57,516 nt of DNA from positions 1-57,516 of the forward strand of contig JACPDH010000009.1 in assembly GCA_016184115.1 (NCBI GenBank). Direction: 5' to 3'. The DNA comes from Acidobacteriota bacterium (lineage in GTDB: Bacteria; Acidobacteriota; Thermoanaerobaculia; Gp7-AA8). The position numbers and the translations under genes were made by a program. Numbering within the stretch: the stretch's first letter is position 1; each line of letters opens with the position of its first letter. Shown in pieces: positions 17,730 to 26,979 of the stretch. Below the pieces are notes generated by a model. The model ran no database searches. It was not told the DNA's origin and worked only from the letters and a program-made list of their open reading frames with translations.

Positions 17730-18922
17730 GTCCCCTGCTCCCGAAGCTCCTCCATGAGTCTCAGATAGGTCTCGTAACGCCCTTCCGACACGTCGTCCGC
17801 CTCGACCGCGTCCTTGACGGCACATTCAGGCTCATGGGTGTGGCTGCAGTCGTTGAAGCGGCAGTCGATCGCAAGATCGTCGAACTCGGGAAAATACGAC
17901 TTGAGCGTTTCCACGTCGAGCTTCATGAGGCCAAACTCACGAATCCCAGGTGTGTCGATGATCGCGGTTCCCCCACCCAGGTCGTAGAGCGTCGCGAGAC
18001 GTGTGGTGTGCGTGCCCGTTCCGTGCGCTTCAGAGATCGCTCCGGTTCTGATCGTACTTGCGTCGACGACGCTCGCCGTGTCGAGATCGACGATCGATCG
18101 GAGAATCGACGACTTCCCGACGCCGCTGTGCCCGACGAACACCGAACAACGTCCACGCAATCGCGACGCAAGCGTGGCGATCCCCTGGCCGGTTTTCGTC
18201 GAGCAGAGAACGTACTCGACTCCAAACTCCGCGTAGGCTTCGAGGCACGCGAGCTCGTCGGCAAGCTCCTCGTCGCTCTCCAAATCGATCTTGTTCACAC
18301 AGATGAGGGGCGTCGCACCACCCTGCATGATCGCGATGAGGTAGCGATCGATGAGCCGAGGGCGTAAGGGCGGGTATTTGACTGAAACGACGTTGACGAC
18401 GACGTCGACGTTGGCAGCGATGACGCGTTGCATGTGCTCGTAGTGAGGGTCGGGCCGCGCGAGATAGGTTGCGCGGGGCAAGACGGAGTGAATCCACCTG
18501 CTTCCGTCCTCCTTCTCCAACCAGCGGACGCGATCCCCGACCGCAATCTCCGACTGCTGCGTCGCCGCAAGCCGCGACGGAAGAAGGCACTCCACGAGGC
18601 CGCCCTCCGCGAGCACGCTCGCGATACGACGTGTGATCGAGATCAGCAAGCCGTCGCGCATCGCCGCCTCCGCGGCGTCGTCGGGCTCCGGTGCCGGAGT
18701 TGGGTTTGCGAGCGCGTCCAGCGACAGCTGCCGCCTGCGCTTCTCGAACGATGGCGAGGTCTCACCAGACGTCTCCCATCGACGGTGGTCGAACTTCGTT
18801 CTCGCCCCTTTCTTCTTCGCCATCGACTTCCTGACCTGCGCCCGCTTCTTTCGCGACTTCGCCGTCACGTAACGTTCGTGTTTCTCGAAATGATGCCTCA
18901 GTTTTTTCTCTTCGCGATTCAT
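17726..18922 (-). CDS. rsgA: Ribosome small subunit-dependent GTPase A
   Basis: Circularly permuted GTPase that acts in late 30S maturation. Over 398 residues the order is: OB fold (about 85-150), then G4 NKID (210-213), G1 GHSGVGKS (264-271) and G3 DTPG (323-326), and a C-terminal zinc knuckle (C354, C359, H361, C367). That G4-G1-G3 order is diagnostic. The ATG at 18922 is chosen because an upstream in-frame extension codes for an unrelated Arg/Ala-rich stretch. An N-terminal Lys/Arg-rich tail of about 70 residues precedes the OB fold and is longer than in E. coli; it probably contacts rRNA. Operon with the following lipoprotein. Confidence 0.95.
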   Translation of the reverse strand: MNREEKKLRHHFEKHERYVTAKSRKKRAQVRKSMAKKKGARTKFDHRRWETSGETSPSFEKRRRQLSLDALANPTPAPEPDDAAEAAMRDGLLISITRRIASVLAEGGLVECLLPSRLAATQQSEIAVGDRVRWLEKEDGSRWIHSVLPRATYLARPDPHYEHMQRVIAANVDVVVNVVSVKYPPLRPRLIDRYLIAIMQGGATPLICVNKIDLESDEELADELACLEAYAEFGVEYVLCSTKTGQGIATLASRLRGRCSVFVGHSGVGKSSILRSIVDLDTASVVDASTIRTGAISEAHGTGTHTTRLATLYDLGGGTAIIDTPGIREFGLMKLDVETLKSYFPEFDDLAIDCRFNDCSHTHEPECAVKDAVEADDVSEGRYETYLRLMEELREQGT

Positions 18923-19273
18923 GTCCGACCCTGGCACGGCATTCGCGGGCTTTCGCCGGCGGAGCTTCGCCGGACGCGATACCGGTAGTTCATGCTCCCG
19001 ACGCTCGAATACGACTCGATCGACGCGTGACGCGAGGGAACACGGCAAGGCGGCTGATGCCGCCGTCATTCGTGCCATCCGTCGCGTGCGGAGCTGGTCA
19101 GACCCTCATAGGCAGTCACATTCTAGCAACTCCACGTACATCGCGGCCACTGATCGGCGTACAGGGCAATCCGAGGCGCATCATTACCCGTATCCGTTAC
19201 TGCCTTGCACTGCACGAGGCACGGCACGACAATCGGAGAGGTTCCGCGCTCTCGCGGGCTGGGAGGTTTGCTC
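18923..19273. other. Divergent intergenic region without recognised elements
   Basis: This 351-bp stretch separates rsgA from the large gluzincin gene and must hold both promoters. I found no hairpin, repeat or RNA gene in it. Open frames crossing it lack ribosome-binding sites and are read as extensions of the flanking genes. Confidence 0.5.
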
Positions 19274-22200
19274 ATGCGTCGTCGCACGGTCGCAATCATC
19301 GCTGCGCTGGTCGTCGGTCTCCTCTTCGGCGGCGCTTCCAGTGCGCAGTACTTCGGCAAGAACAAGGTCAAGTGGGACCGCTTCGATTTCAAGGTTCTGC
19401 AAACGAAGCACTTCGACGTCCATTACTACCCCGCGCAGAAGGAAGCGGCCGAGGACGTCGCGCGCATGGCCGAGCGCTGGTACACACGCTATTCGAAGTT
19501 CTTCGACCACGAGTTCGAGCGCAAGGCGATCGTCCTCTACGCAGACCATCCCGACTTCCAGCAGACGACCACGATCGATAGCACGATCGGGGAAGGGCTA
19601 GGCGGCTTCACGGACGCCTTCCAGAACCGCATCGTCATGCCACTCACCGGCACTTACGAGGAGACCGACCACGTTCTAGGCCACGAAATGGTCCACGTCT
19701 TCCAGTACGACATCGCGTTCTCGAGGAGCCGCGCCGGCGGCACGGACAGGAACGCGAACTTCAGGATGATGTCGCTTCCCCTCTGGATGATCGAAGGGCT
19801 CGCCGAATATCTCTCCCAGGGTCGTGTCGACCCGCAGACGGCAATGTGGGTTCGCGACGCGTCGATCACCGACAAGCTCCCCGACCGCCAGAAGCTCACG
19901 AACGACCCGCGCTTTTCTCCCTATCAGTATGGTCAGGCATTCTGGGCATGGGTTGGCGGCCGCTGGGGCGATGAGGCCGTCCGCGAGCTGTTTCTCGGAG
20001 CAGGCGTTCTCGGCATCGACGAGGCATTTCGCAAGATCGTGAACATGCCCTCCAAAGACGCCTTCGCCGAGTGGCAGAAAGTCTCACGGGATCAGTACGA
20101 AGCGATCACGAAGGAGCGGACGGTTAGGTCCGCAATGGGGAGCCCGCTCGTGACGCCGCGCAAGCGATCATTCGGTGCGAGCGTCGACCTCGCTCCGTCA
20201 CTCAGCCCGGACGGCAAGTACCTCGCCTTCCTTTCGGCACGCGGCCTCTTCTCGATCGACGTCTTCCTCGCCAATGCCGAAACGGGAGAGATTCTCGCGG
20301 AGCTCGCGGGACCGAAGAGCGATCCTCACTTCGAGTCGCTTCGATTCATCGATTCGGCTGGCTCGTGGGCGCCCGACTCGGAGGCCTTCGCGTTCGTCGT
20401 CTTCGAAGGAGGCGACAACCGGCTTGCGCTGCTCGACGTCGAGACGCGGACGGTGACCGACCGCATCGAGATTCCGAGTGTCGGCGCGATCACGAGCCCG
20501 GCCTGGTCGCCTGACGGCCGGTCGATCGCCTTCTCCGGTCAGGCAGGCGGCATCACGGACATTTACGTCATGGACGTCGAGACGAAACGCGTCACGCGCC
20601 TGATGAACGACCGCTACGGCGATCTCCAGCCGGCGTGGTCTCCCGATGGGACACAGATCGCGTTTGCGTCGGAGCGTGGCGAGGGCACCGACCTAACGGC
20701 GCTCAAGTACGGACCGCTTCGCATTTCGGTCATCGACGTGGAGACGAAGGCGATCCGAACGCTGCCGATGTTCGACATCGCCCGACACATCAACCCTCAA
20801 TGGGCGCCCGACGGAAAGACAATCTGGTTCGTTGCGGACCCCGACGGCATCTCCGACATCTTCCAATACGACCTCCAGACCGGCCAGATCACGCGTCGGA
20901 CGAACGTCGCCACCGGAGTCAGCGGCATTACCGATCTCTCTCCTGCCTTGAGCGTGGCGGCAAGGCAGGGGCGTGTGGTCTATTCGCTGTTCACCGATGG
21001 AGGGTGGGAGCTGCACACACTCGATCCGAATACGGCACTGGCAATCGAAACTTCGTTCGTCTCGAAGATCGACGCTCCGGGATCGATCCTCCCTCCCTCC
21101 GATGCCGTCGAACCGATCGAAGTCGCAAGCTATCTCAAGGACCCCGACGCAGGTCTGCCACCCGCCGGCGGAGCTGCGTTCAAGGAGAAAGAGTACGACC
21201 GATCGCTGAAGCTCGATTGGGTCGGCCCGCCCACCGTGGGAGTCGGTGTCGACAGCCGCGGTGTCGGCGTCGGCGGCAGCATCGCTCTCGGCTTCGCTGA
21301 CGTCCTCGGTACGCACAAAGTCGGCGTCTTCTTCCAGGGAGGAGGAACGACGAGCAGCCTCGACGCTCTCTTTGGCGGCCAGGTCTACTATCTCAACCAG
21401 GCGAACCGGCTTCAGTGGGGCGGCTCGCTCACGCACATCCCCTTCTCGACGCGCTACACGCTCTACGACCAGCGAACTGTCGTCGTTGACGGCGAGCCTG
21501 CCCTGGCCGAGGTTTACCAGGAGGTCGAGGAACGGACGACGCTCGACGAAGTCGCGGCGATCTCGCAGTACCCGTTCGGCACGACACGTCGCGTCGAGGC
21601 GAGCGTCGGCTACAGTCACCTCGGGTATGAGATCGGTGTCGATGAGTTCGTCTTCATCAACGGCCAACTGGTCGACCAGAATGATTTCAAAGTCGACGAC
21701 CTCGAGAGTGTCGGCTACTTCCGTGGTGCCGCGGCGTTCGTTGGCGACAGTTCCCGGTTCGGGCTCGCGTCACCGATCGCGGGCACACGCTATCGCTTCG
21801 AGGCGGCGACCAACACCGGTGACCTCGATTTCGCGACGTTCCTCGCCGACTATCGCAAGTACTGGTTCAATCGCCCGGTCACGCTCGCCATGCGCGGCAT
21901 TTTCCTCGGTCGCTATGGCGACAGCGCGGAGGACGCTCGGCTTAACGCGCTCGATATCAGCAACAGCACGCTCGTTCGCGGCTACTCCGACTTCTCGATC
22001 AGTGAATGCAATCCTTCGCCCGGATCGAGCAGTTGTCCCGAAGTCTCGAGACTACTCGGAAGCAAGATGGCGGTGTTCAACCTCGAGCTGCGATTCCCGC
22101 TGTTTGGCCCTCGCGAGTTCGGACTCATTACCGCCCCCTACTTCCCGACCGAGCTCGCGGCGTTCCTCGATGGCGGAGCAGCGTGGACGGAGAATGAGGA

Positions 22201-22378
22201 TGTCGACTGGACATGGGAGCGGGAGAGTGCCGCCCGCGTCCCCGTGTTCAGTGCAGGAGTCGCGCTACGGACGATTCTCGGAGGGATACTCCCCCTCCAG
22301 TTCTATTACGCGTTCCCATTCCAGCGGCCCGAGAAGAGCAGTGGAGAATTCGGCTTCCTGATCATTCCAGGTTGGTAA
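19274..22378 (+). CDS. Exported gluzincin / beta-propeller / outer-membrane barrel protein
   Basis: A 1034-residue exported fusion. A signal peptide (1-25, ending ASSAQ) is followed by a peptidase-MA-like gluzincin domain with HEMVH at 137-141 and the downstream glutamate of WMIEGLAEY (E174), giving a complete zinc site. Residues 290-620 carry TolB/WD40-like propeller repeats (PSLSPDGKYLAFLSARG, PAWSPDGRSIAFSG, PAWSPDGTQIAFAS, PQWAPDGKTIWFVA). The C-terminal 370 residues resemble a surface-antigen/BamA-type beta-barrel and end in an aromatic residue near the terminus (IIPGW). It is likely anchored in the outer membrane with the protease and propeller in the periplasm. An upstream in-frame start (19205) would hide the signal peptide. 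Substrate unknown. Confidence 0.85.
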   Translation: MRRRTVAIIAALVVGLLFGGASSAQYFGKNKVKWDRFDFKVLQTKHFDVHYYPAQKEAAEDVARMAERWYTRYSKFFDHEFERKAIVLYADHPDFQQTTTIDSTIGEGLGGFTDAFQNRIVMPLTGTYEETDHVLGHEMVHVFQYDIAFSRSRAGGTDRNANFRMMSLPLWMIEGLAEYLSQGRVDPQTAMWVRDASITDKLPDRQKLTNDPRFSPYQYGQAFWAWVGGRWGDEAVRELFLGAGVLGIDEAFRKIVNMPSKDAFAEWQKVSRDQYEAITKERTVRSAMGSPLVTPRKRSFGASVDLAPSLSPDGKYLAFLSARGLFSIDVFLANAETGEILAELAGPKSDPHFESLRFIDSAGSWAPDSEAFAFVVFEGGDNRLALLDVETRTVTDRIEIPSVGAITSPAWSPDGRSIAFSGQAGGITDIYVMDVETKRVTRLMNDRYGDLQPAWSPDGTQIAFASERGEGTDLTALKYGPLRISVIDVETKAIRTLPMFDIARHINPQWAPDGKTIWFVADPDGISDIFQYDLQTGQITRRTNVATGVSGITDLSPALSVAARQGRVVYSLFTDGGWELHTLDPNTALAIETSFVSKIDAPGSILPPSDAVEPIEVASYLKDPDAGLPPAGGAAFKEKEYDRSLKLDWVGPPTVGVGVDSRGVGVGGSIALGFADVLGTHKVGVFFQGGGTTSSLDALFGGQVYYLNQANRLQWGGSLTHIPFSTRYTLYDQRTVVVDGEPALAEVYQEVEERTTLDEVAAISQYPFGTTRRVEASVGYSHLGYEIGVDEFVFINGQLVDQNDFKVDDLESVGYFRGAAAFVGDSSRFGLASPIAGTRYRFEAATNTGDLDFATFLADYRKYWFNRPVTLAMRGIFLGRYGDSAEDARLNALDISNSTLVRGYSDFSISECNPSPGSSSCPEVSRLLGSKMAVFNLELRFPLFGPREFGLITAPYFPTELAAFLDGGAAWTENEDVDWTWERESAARVPVFSAGVALRTILGGILPLQFYYAFPFQRPEKSSGEFGFLIIPGW

Positions 22379-22474
22379 CCGAGGTGGGCTCGCATTTAAC
22401 TCACGAGCTTAGTGCGCTCGCTAAGCTGAAAGTTTGGGTGCGACCCCACCTCCGCAATCGACTATCCTCCTCCC

Positions 22475-23065
22475 ATGCCGCAGCCCGGTCCGCCGATCGA
22501 GCTCCTGACGCGCAGGCTCTCCGAGACGCCGTCGGAGTTCCTTGCTCCCGTTCTCGTGAATGACGCGAAGGCGGTCAGGCTCGCGGCGGTCGTCTCCGAC
22601 CTTCTCTCCGATCTCGGCGGCGAGCCATTGACGCCAGCAGGCGCGAAGCATTTCGAGTCGAAAGACTCGCGCCGCGACGACGAGCTGCGGCTCGTCCTCA
22701 TCGCATCGTGGTTGCTGCACGACCGCTGGTTCATCGATCGCCACTCGTTCGGGCCGGCGGCTCGCACGTTTCTCGCCGAAGGACTCATCGCGCTGGCTAA
22801 GATCGTGAAGCCAGCGAAATTCGTCTCCGACCCCGACCGCCGCGAGGAGCTCGCACGCCTCTGCCTCTCCGCGCTCGGACTCGTTCCCGCCGGCGAGAGC
22901 GAGACCGTCGCCCGCGACCGCCTCACGACACTCAGCAGCGTCGAGCGGCAGCGCGTTCTCGCGGAGACCCGCAGGGCCCAGGAAGAACAACGCCGCCGCA
23001 AGATCGAAGAAGAGATGGCGCGAAGGAAAGCCGCGGAAGCTGCGCCGGCGTGGGGGCGCGAATGA
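22475..23065 (+). CDS. Hypothetical protein coupled to a ligase-like gene
   Basis: A 196-residue soluble, mostly helical protein that I do not recognise. The middle contains LRLVLIASWLLHDRWF, and the C-terminus is a charged coiled coil (about 155-190, with QEEQRRRKIEEEMARRK). Its stop overlaps the start of the following ligase-like gene by ATGA, so the two were made together. Since the downstream partner is broken, this gene may also be losing its role. The helical N-terminal body could be a small binding domain, but no motif supports a function. Confidence 0.65.
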   Translation: MPQPGPPIELLTRRLSETPSEFLAPVLVNDAKAVRLAAVVSDLLSDLGGEPLTPAGAKHFESKDSRRDDELRLVLIASWLLHDRWFIDRHSFGPAARTFLAEGLIALAKIVKPAKFVSDPDRREELARLCLSALGLVPAGESETVARDRLTTLSSVERQRVLAETRRAQEEQRRRKIEEEMARRKAAEAAPAWGRE

Positions 23066-24286
23066 GGGAAGCGGCCGAGGGGCTGACCGATCGGGAGCGA
23101 TTTCCGCTTCTCGACGAGACGGGTGCTCGGATGCTGAGCAGGCTACGGCAGCACCCTCACGCGCCGCGCTTCAACTTGCGAACAGGCGACCGGCTCGACG
23201 CTTCGATGCTCGATCGCGTCCGCAGCTGGGAGAGTGAGCTCAGCGAGTCGGGGCCACGATGGCGGCCTGGAGAGCCTCCCGCGTGGGTCGCGGATTTCGC
23301 CGCGAGGTGCTCCGCCGACGTCCCGATCTACCGTCGGATGAACGCGTTTTCATTCGCCTCGATGACTCCAGTGGCTCGCGACGATCTTGCACGCGAGCCG
23401 TGGGCATTCGTCCCCGACTCCGTTCCTCTCGACGACTTGATGACGTTCTACACCTCGGGGACCACCGGCAAACCGCTTTACGTGATCACCCACCCGGAGG
23501 TGCCGGCGAAAAAGCTGGCGCTCTACCGCAAGGCGCTGAGACGCGTCGGCGCCGATCTCACGGGTGGCCCGGGCCGTGTCGCAATCGCCTTCATCTGCTC
23601 GCAAGCGAAAACACTCACCTATGCCACGGTCTCGTCGCTGTTAGGGCAGGCTGGCGCAGTGAAGGTGAACCTGCATCCTTCGGCCGAAGGCGCTTATATC
23701 GAGCGCAATGACAGTCACAGGCTCTTTGCGTGCGAGGCTCGAGTCGCGCTTCGCCTGTCCCGTTGTCGACATCTACTCGACTTGCGAGTCGGGACCGATT
23801 GCTCTCGCTCGCGGCGAGACGTACGAGCTGCTCCCGGACGATCTCTACGTCGAGATCCTCGACGCCGGTGGCGACCACTGCGCGCCCGGCGTCATCGGCG
23901 AGATCACCCTGACGGGCGGACGCAACCCGTTTCTGCCGCTGCTCCGTTACCGGACGGGCGACTTCGCCGCGATCGAATTGCGCGATGAGCATCCAGTGCT
24001 GACGCAGTTCGAAGGGCGCGAACCCGTTCGCTTTCGAACGATCGAGAGACGCTGGATCAACAATATCGATGTCGCGACGGTGCTCAGGCCGCTCTCGTTC
24101 GTACAGTTCTCGCTGCTTCAGAAGGCCGACGCATCGCTTCGACTCCGGATCCGCGGTGACGCAAGCGAGATCGAGATTCGCGCCGCGATCGAGTCGGTCT
24201 TCGGACCAGGGCAAACATTGTCGATCGAGCCGATACCAGAGGGCGTCTGGAAGGTCGTTCCCTACGCGAGCGAACTGGAACTTTGA
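23062..24286 (+). pseudogene. Broken adenylate-forming ligase (PaaK-like)
   Basis: Remains of an AMP-forming acyl-CoA ligase-type protein. The first frame (23062 to about 23706) carries the nucleotide-binding loop TFYTSGTTGKP. The second (from about 23706 to 24286) carries the acceptor half: VVDIYSTCESGPIA, LRYRTGDFAAIE and the C-terminal subdomain. The frames meet near 23706, where ...AYIERND abuts MTVTGSLRARLE. In relatives a stretch of roughly 30-40 residues lies between these segments, so an out-of-frame deletion is more likely than a single base error. The ATG overlaps the upstream gene by ATGA. A sequencing or assembly fault remains possible. Confidence 0.7.
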
Positions 24287-24356
24287 GGCGTCGTCGAAGA
24301 TTCTCGAGTGTACGCGGACTCCGATCGCCAGCTCGACTCGACTCGTGGATCCGCGA

Positions 24357-24797
24357 TCAGTTCGCGTACTCCGCGGCCTCGGCGCGCGCAAGCTCGTCGC
24401 AGCGCTCGTTCCACCTGTCTCCCGAGTGCCCCTTCACCTTCACCCACTCGACATCGTGGGAACGCACGAGCACGATCATCCGCTCCCAGAGATCGCGATT
24501 CTCGACCGGCTCCTTCTTCGAGTTCTTCCAGCCGTTCCGCTCCCAACGAACGTACCACTGCTCACGGAAGCAATTGATGACGTAGGCGCTGTCGCTGTGG
24601 ACGCGCACTCTACAGCGTTCCTTGAGCGCCTCGAGTGCACGGATCACGCCGAGCATCTCCATCCGATTGTTCGTCGTCGCCGGTTCGCCACCCGATAGCT
24701 CGCGAATCGTGTCGCCGTGAATGAGTACCGCTCCCCAGCCCCCCGGGCCGGGATTCCCGCTGCATGCGCCGTCGGTGTAGATCGTGATCGTCTTCAA
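24357..24797 (-). CDS. rnhA: Ribonuclease HI
   Basis: Degrades the RNA strand of RNA-DNA hybrids in the cytoplasm. With the TTG start at 24797 the protein is 146 residues, close to the usual ~155, and begins immediately before the first strand (KTITIYTDG). All four catalytic acids are present: D9 (YTDG), E47 (NNRMEM), D69 (HSDS) and D134 (RCDEL). The substrate-handling segment WYVRWERNGWKNSKKEPVEN is intact. No ATG or GTG fits, since upstream codons are unrelated leader. It converges on the broken ligase gene and lies downstream of the VOC gene on the same strand. Confidence 0.95.
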   Translation of the reverse strand: MKTITIYTDGACSGNPGPGGWGAVLIHGDTIRELSGGEPATTNNRMEMLGVIRALEALKERCRVRVHSDSAYVINCFREQWYVRWERNGWKNSKKEPVENRDLWERMIVLVRSHDVEWVKVKGHSGDRWNERCDELARAEAAEYAN

Positions 24798-24855
24798 AGT
24801 CGCGCGATCGTAGCCGAAGGTGCGCCGCCTGTCACGCGGTGCCAGGGAAACGACG

Positions 24856-25641
24856 CTATGTTTGAAACGACTTGAAGATCGCGAACATCGCGCCCAGCGG
24901 GTCGTTCGCGACGGCGAATCGCCCCATGCCCGGAATGTCCTGCGGCGCCAGGCAGATCGCACCGCCCAGCTCGACGATGCGGGCAGCCGTAGCGTCCGCA
25001 TCGTCGACCGCGACATAAGGCAGCCACATCGATCCATGCGTTGCATCGGGAGGCATGTTCAACATCCCGCCGACCGGCCCCGTGTGCCGCGTGAGCACGA
25101 TGTAGTTCCCAAGCGGGCCCATGTCCATGTCGTCGCGGCCCCAGCCGACGAGATCGGTGTAGAAGGCGTAGGCCTTGCCCTGATCCGTCGTCAGAAGTTC
25201 GTTCCAGCAGAAGTTGCCCGGGCAACCGAGGAGCTCAGGCGGTTCGACTTCACCGTCGCCTACGTTCTTGAAGATCGAGATGAACGCGCCGGTTGGATCG
25301 CCCACGACGGCAAAGCGTCCAATGCCAGGAATGTCGGTCGGTGGCACGCACACCGAGCCGCCGATCGCCGGAATCTTCGTCGCCGCAGCATCGACGTCGG
25401 CGACTGACAGGTAGGGCATCCAATGGGACGGCACGCCATGGCTCGCCTCAAACGGAACGATCCCGCCGAACTCGCGTCCCGCGTTGTGAAGCATCGTGTA
25501 TTCGCCAACTCCCTCCATCGATTCAACGGAGTGAGTCCATCCGAAGAGCGCACCATAGAACTCGACCGACCGCGTTGGGTCGGTGCTCATCATGTCGTAC
25601 CAGACGAACTTCCCGTTGCCTGCGAAGCGGGCTTCACTCAT
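24856..25641 (-). CDS. VOC family protein (two glyoxalase-like modules)
   Basis: A 261-residue cytoplasmic protein of the vicinal oxygen chelate superfamily. Two consecutive modules repeat the same landmarks: FVWYDMMSTDPTRSVEFYGALFGW (first, residues 12-35) and FCWNELLTTDQGKAYAFYTDLVGW (second), each ending in a GRFAV..DP.GA.F.IFK strand. Members include glyoxalases, dioxygenases and antibiotic-binding proteins. This double-module form is common and mostly uncharacterised. The start has GGAGG at good spacing. It probably forms a unit with rnhA downstream. Confidence 0.88.
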   Translation of the reverse strand: MSEARFAGNGKFVWYDMMSTDPTRSVEFYGALFGWTHSVESMEGVGEYTMLHNAGREFGGIVPFEASHGVPSHWMPYLSVADVDAAATKIPAIGGSVCVPPTDIPGIGRFAVVGDPTGAFISIFKNVGDGEVEPPELLGCPGNFCWNELLTTDQGKAYAFYTDLVGWGRDDMDMGPLGNYIVLTRHTGPVGGMLNMPPDATHGSMWLPYVAVDDADATAARIVELGGAICLAPQDIPGMGRFAVANDPLGAMFAIFKSFQT

Positions 25642-25850
25642 GACCGCGTCCTCCTTCGAGTTCGTGCTCGAGACACTACACTAGGGCGCGAGAAGGCGCG
25701 GGACCGTCACGAAGCGGCAACGACCCATGGAAATGCGAAATGAGGAATCGCGATCCGACGAGAGTGCAGGGCAAATAGCCGACTGAGTAGTTCGCATCTA
25801 GGAGGAGCGGCCGGAGACCGGTTGGTTCCGGCCCCCGTCCGCCGCATCTG

Positions 25851-26564
25851 CTACTTCTTGGAAAGCTGTGTCTCGAGATCCTTGAGGCGCTTCTCGAGGT
25901 CGTCGATCTTCTTCTCGAACTGGTCGCAGTTCCTGAAGCTCTCGATTCTCGACTTCCACTCGGGGCTCTCGAAATACTCGTGGAGATTCCCGATCGCTCC
26001 CTTCGTCTCGAGATCGAGATCGAGCTCCTTGAGCTCGCCGTGACGCATCCCCTCCCAGCCGGGACCACCGAGCTTCAACGCGAACGGTCTCATTTGGCGT
26101 TCGTCGACGGTGACCAGGAACTGTTGCGCCGTACCTTTACGCCTAACGTCGACCTTGACCGTGTCTCCCTTTTTCATCTCGCGGATGATCTCGCCGATCT
26201 CGCGAGACGTGTCGACGCTCTTGCCGTTGACGCTGACGATGACGTCGCCGGCACGAATGCCCGCCTTCTCGGCCGGACTCCCCTTGCCTGCTTCGGCCAC
26301 GAGCACGCCACTGTCGGGCGCCACACCGAAGTAGTCTCGAAGCTCGTCAGTCAACTCGACGAGCGAGACCCCGATGTAGCCGCGCTTCACGCCGGGCGTC
26401 GCGTCGCCATCTTCGTTCACGAAGACCTTGCCATTGTCATTGATCACGATGACGCGCTTCTCTTTGACCACGGGCTCGTTCCCGGCGAATGCGGGAAGCG
26501 CGAGCATCCCGAGTGCGGTCGCGAGTCCAAGCGCCGCGGCGCGTGACTTCCGTTTCGAATTCAT
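25851..26564 (-). CDS. Exported PDZ-domain protein
   Basis: A 237-residue protein with a signal peptide (1-27, ...LPAFAG) and one PDZ domain (about 60-150) recognisable by RGYIGVSLVEL, SPAEKAGIRAGDVIVSVNGK and the following strand. There is no protease domain, so it is not DegP/HtrA. The C-terminal ~25 residues form a heptad coiled coil (KKIDDLEKRLKDLETQLSKK). GGAGAGG precedes the ATG. It is the third gene of an operon after an ECF sigma factor and an anti-sigma-like gene. A role in sensing envelope stress for that sigma system is an inference from this position. Confidence 0.85.
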   Translation of the reverse strand: MNSKRKSRAAALGLATALGMLALPAFAGNEPVVKEKRVIVINDNGKVFVNEDGDATPGVKRGYIGVSLVELTDELRDYFGVAPDSGVLVAEAGKGSPAEKAGIRAGDVIVSVNGKSVDTSREIGEIIREMKKGDTVKVDVRRKGTAQQFLVTVDERQMRPFALKLGGPGWEGMRHGELKELDLDLETKGAIGNLHEYFESPEWKSRIESFRNCDQFEKKIDDLEKRLKDLETQLSKK

Positions 26565-26583
26565 TTCGAACCTCTCCTTCTCG

Positions 26584-26979
26584 TTAGTAGGTCTGCGATA
26601 CCTGCCTGATCTCCGCGTCCGGCGCCGTGAACTGCCGGAGATCGAGCACGTACTCCCGATCCTCGGATTCTCCGAGGTAGATCTCGTTCGCTCTTCTTGC
26701 TTGCGCGCGCATCGCATCGAGCTCCGCGCGAATCCGTGCGGTCTCCGCGCGCATTCCATCGACGCGGCGTGCTTCGCGCCGCTGTTGCCATGCCGCTCCT
26801 CCGCCGATCGACGCCGCCACGATGACGACGATCGCCGCGGCATGCGCCCAGCGAAACCTTCCCGTTGCGGTCATCGCATCGCGGCCTTCCACCATCGCCA
26901 TCACCCGTCGCGTGAAACCCGTAGACGGTTCCGTTCTCGGCAACGAGCGGATCAGCCCTCCGATACGGTCGTCATTCAT
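26584..26979 (-). CDS. Putative membrane anti-sigma factor
   Basis: A 131-residue single-pass protein. A short cytoplasmic head (1-43) that would bind the sigma factor is followed by a TM helix (about 44-63, AHAAAIVVIVAASIGGGAAW) and a periplasmic helical region (64-110) with heptad-like spacing. No zinc HxxxCxxC motif (ZAS) is present, so it would be a non-ZAS anti-sigma. The assignment rests mainly on position: its ATG lies inside the 3' end of the ECF sigma gene (8-bp overlap), the classic arrangement of a sigma/anti-sigma pair. Sequence similarity alone would not prove it. Confidence 0.7.
   Translation of the reverse strand: MNDDRIGGLIRSLPRTEPSTGFTRRVMAMVEGRDAMTATGRFRWAHAAAIVVIVAASIGGGAAWQQRREARRVDGMRAETARIRAELDAMRAQARRANEIYLGESEDREYVLDLRQFTAPDAEIRQVSQTY

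Noticed and set aside
20693-21667. 324-codon minus-strand frame in the gluzincin gene
   Set aside because: It is antisense to the propeller and barrel part of a well-supported gene and has biased composition.
26584-26843. Longer version of the PDZ gene starting at 26843
   Set aside because: The added codons lie antisense-free but over the anti-sigma gene in another frame and would bury the signal peptide; GGAGAGG supports the start at 26564.
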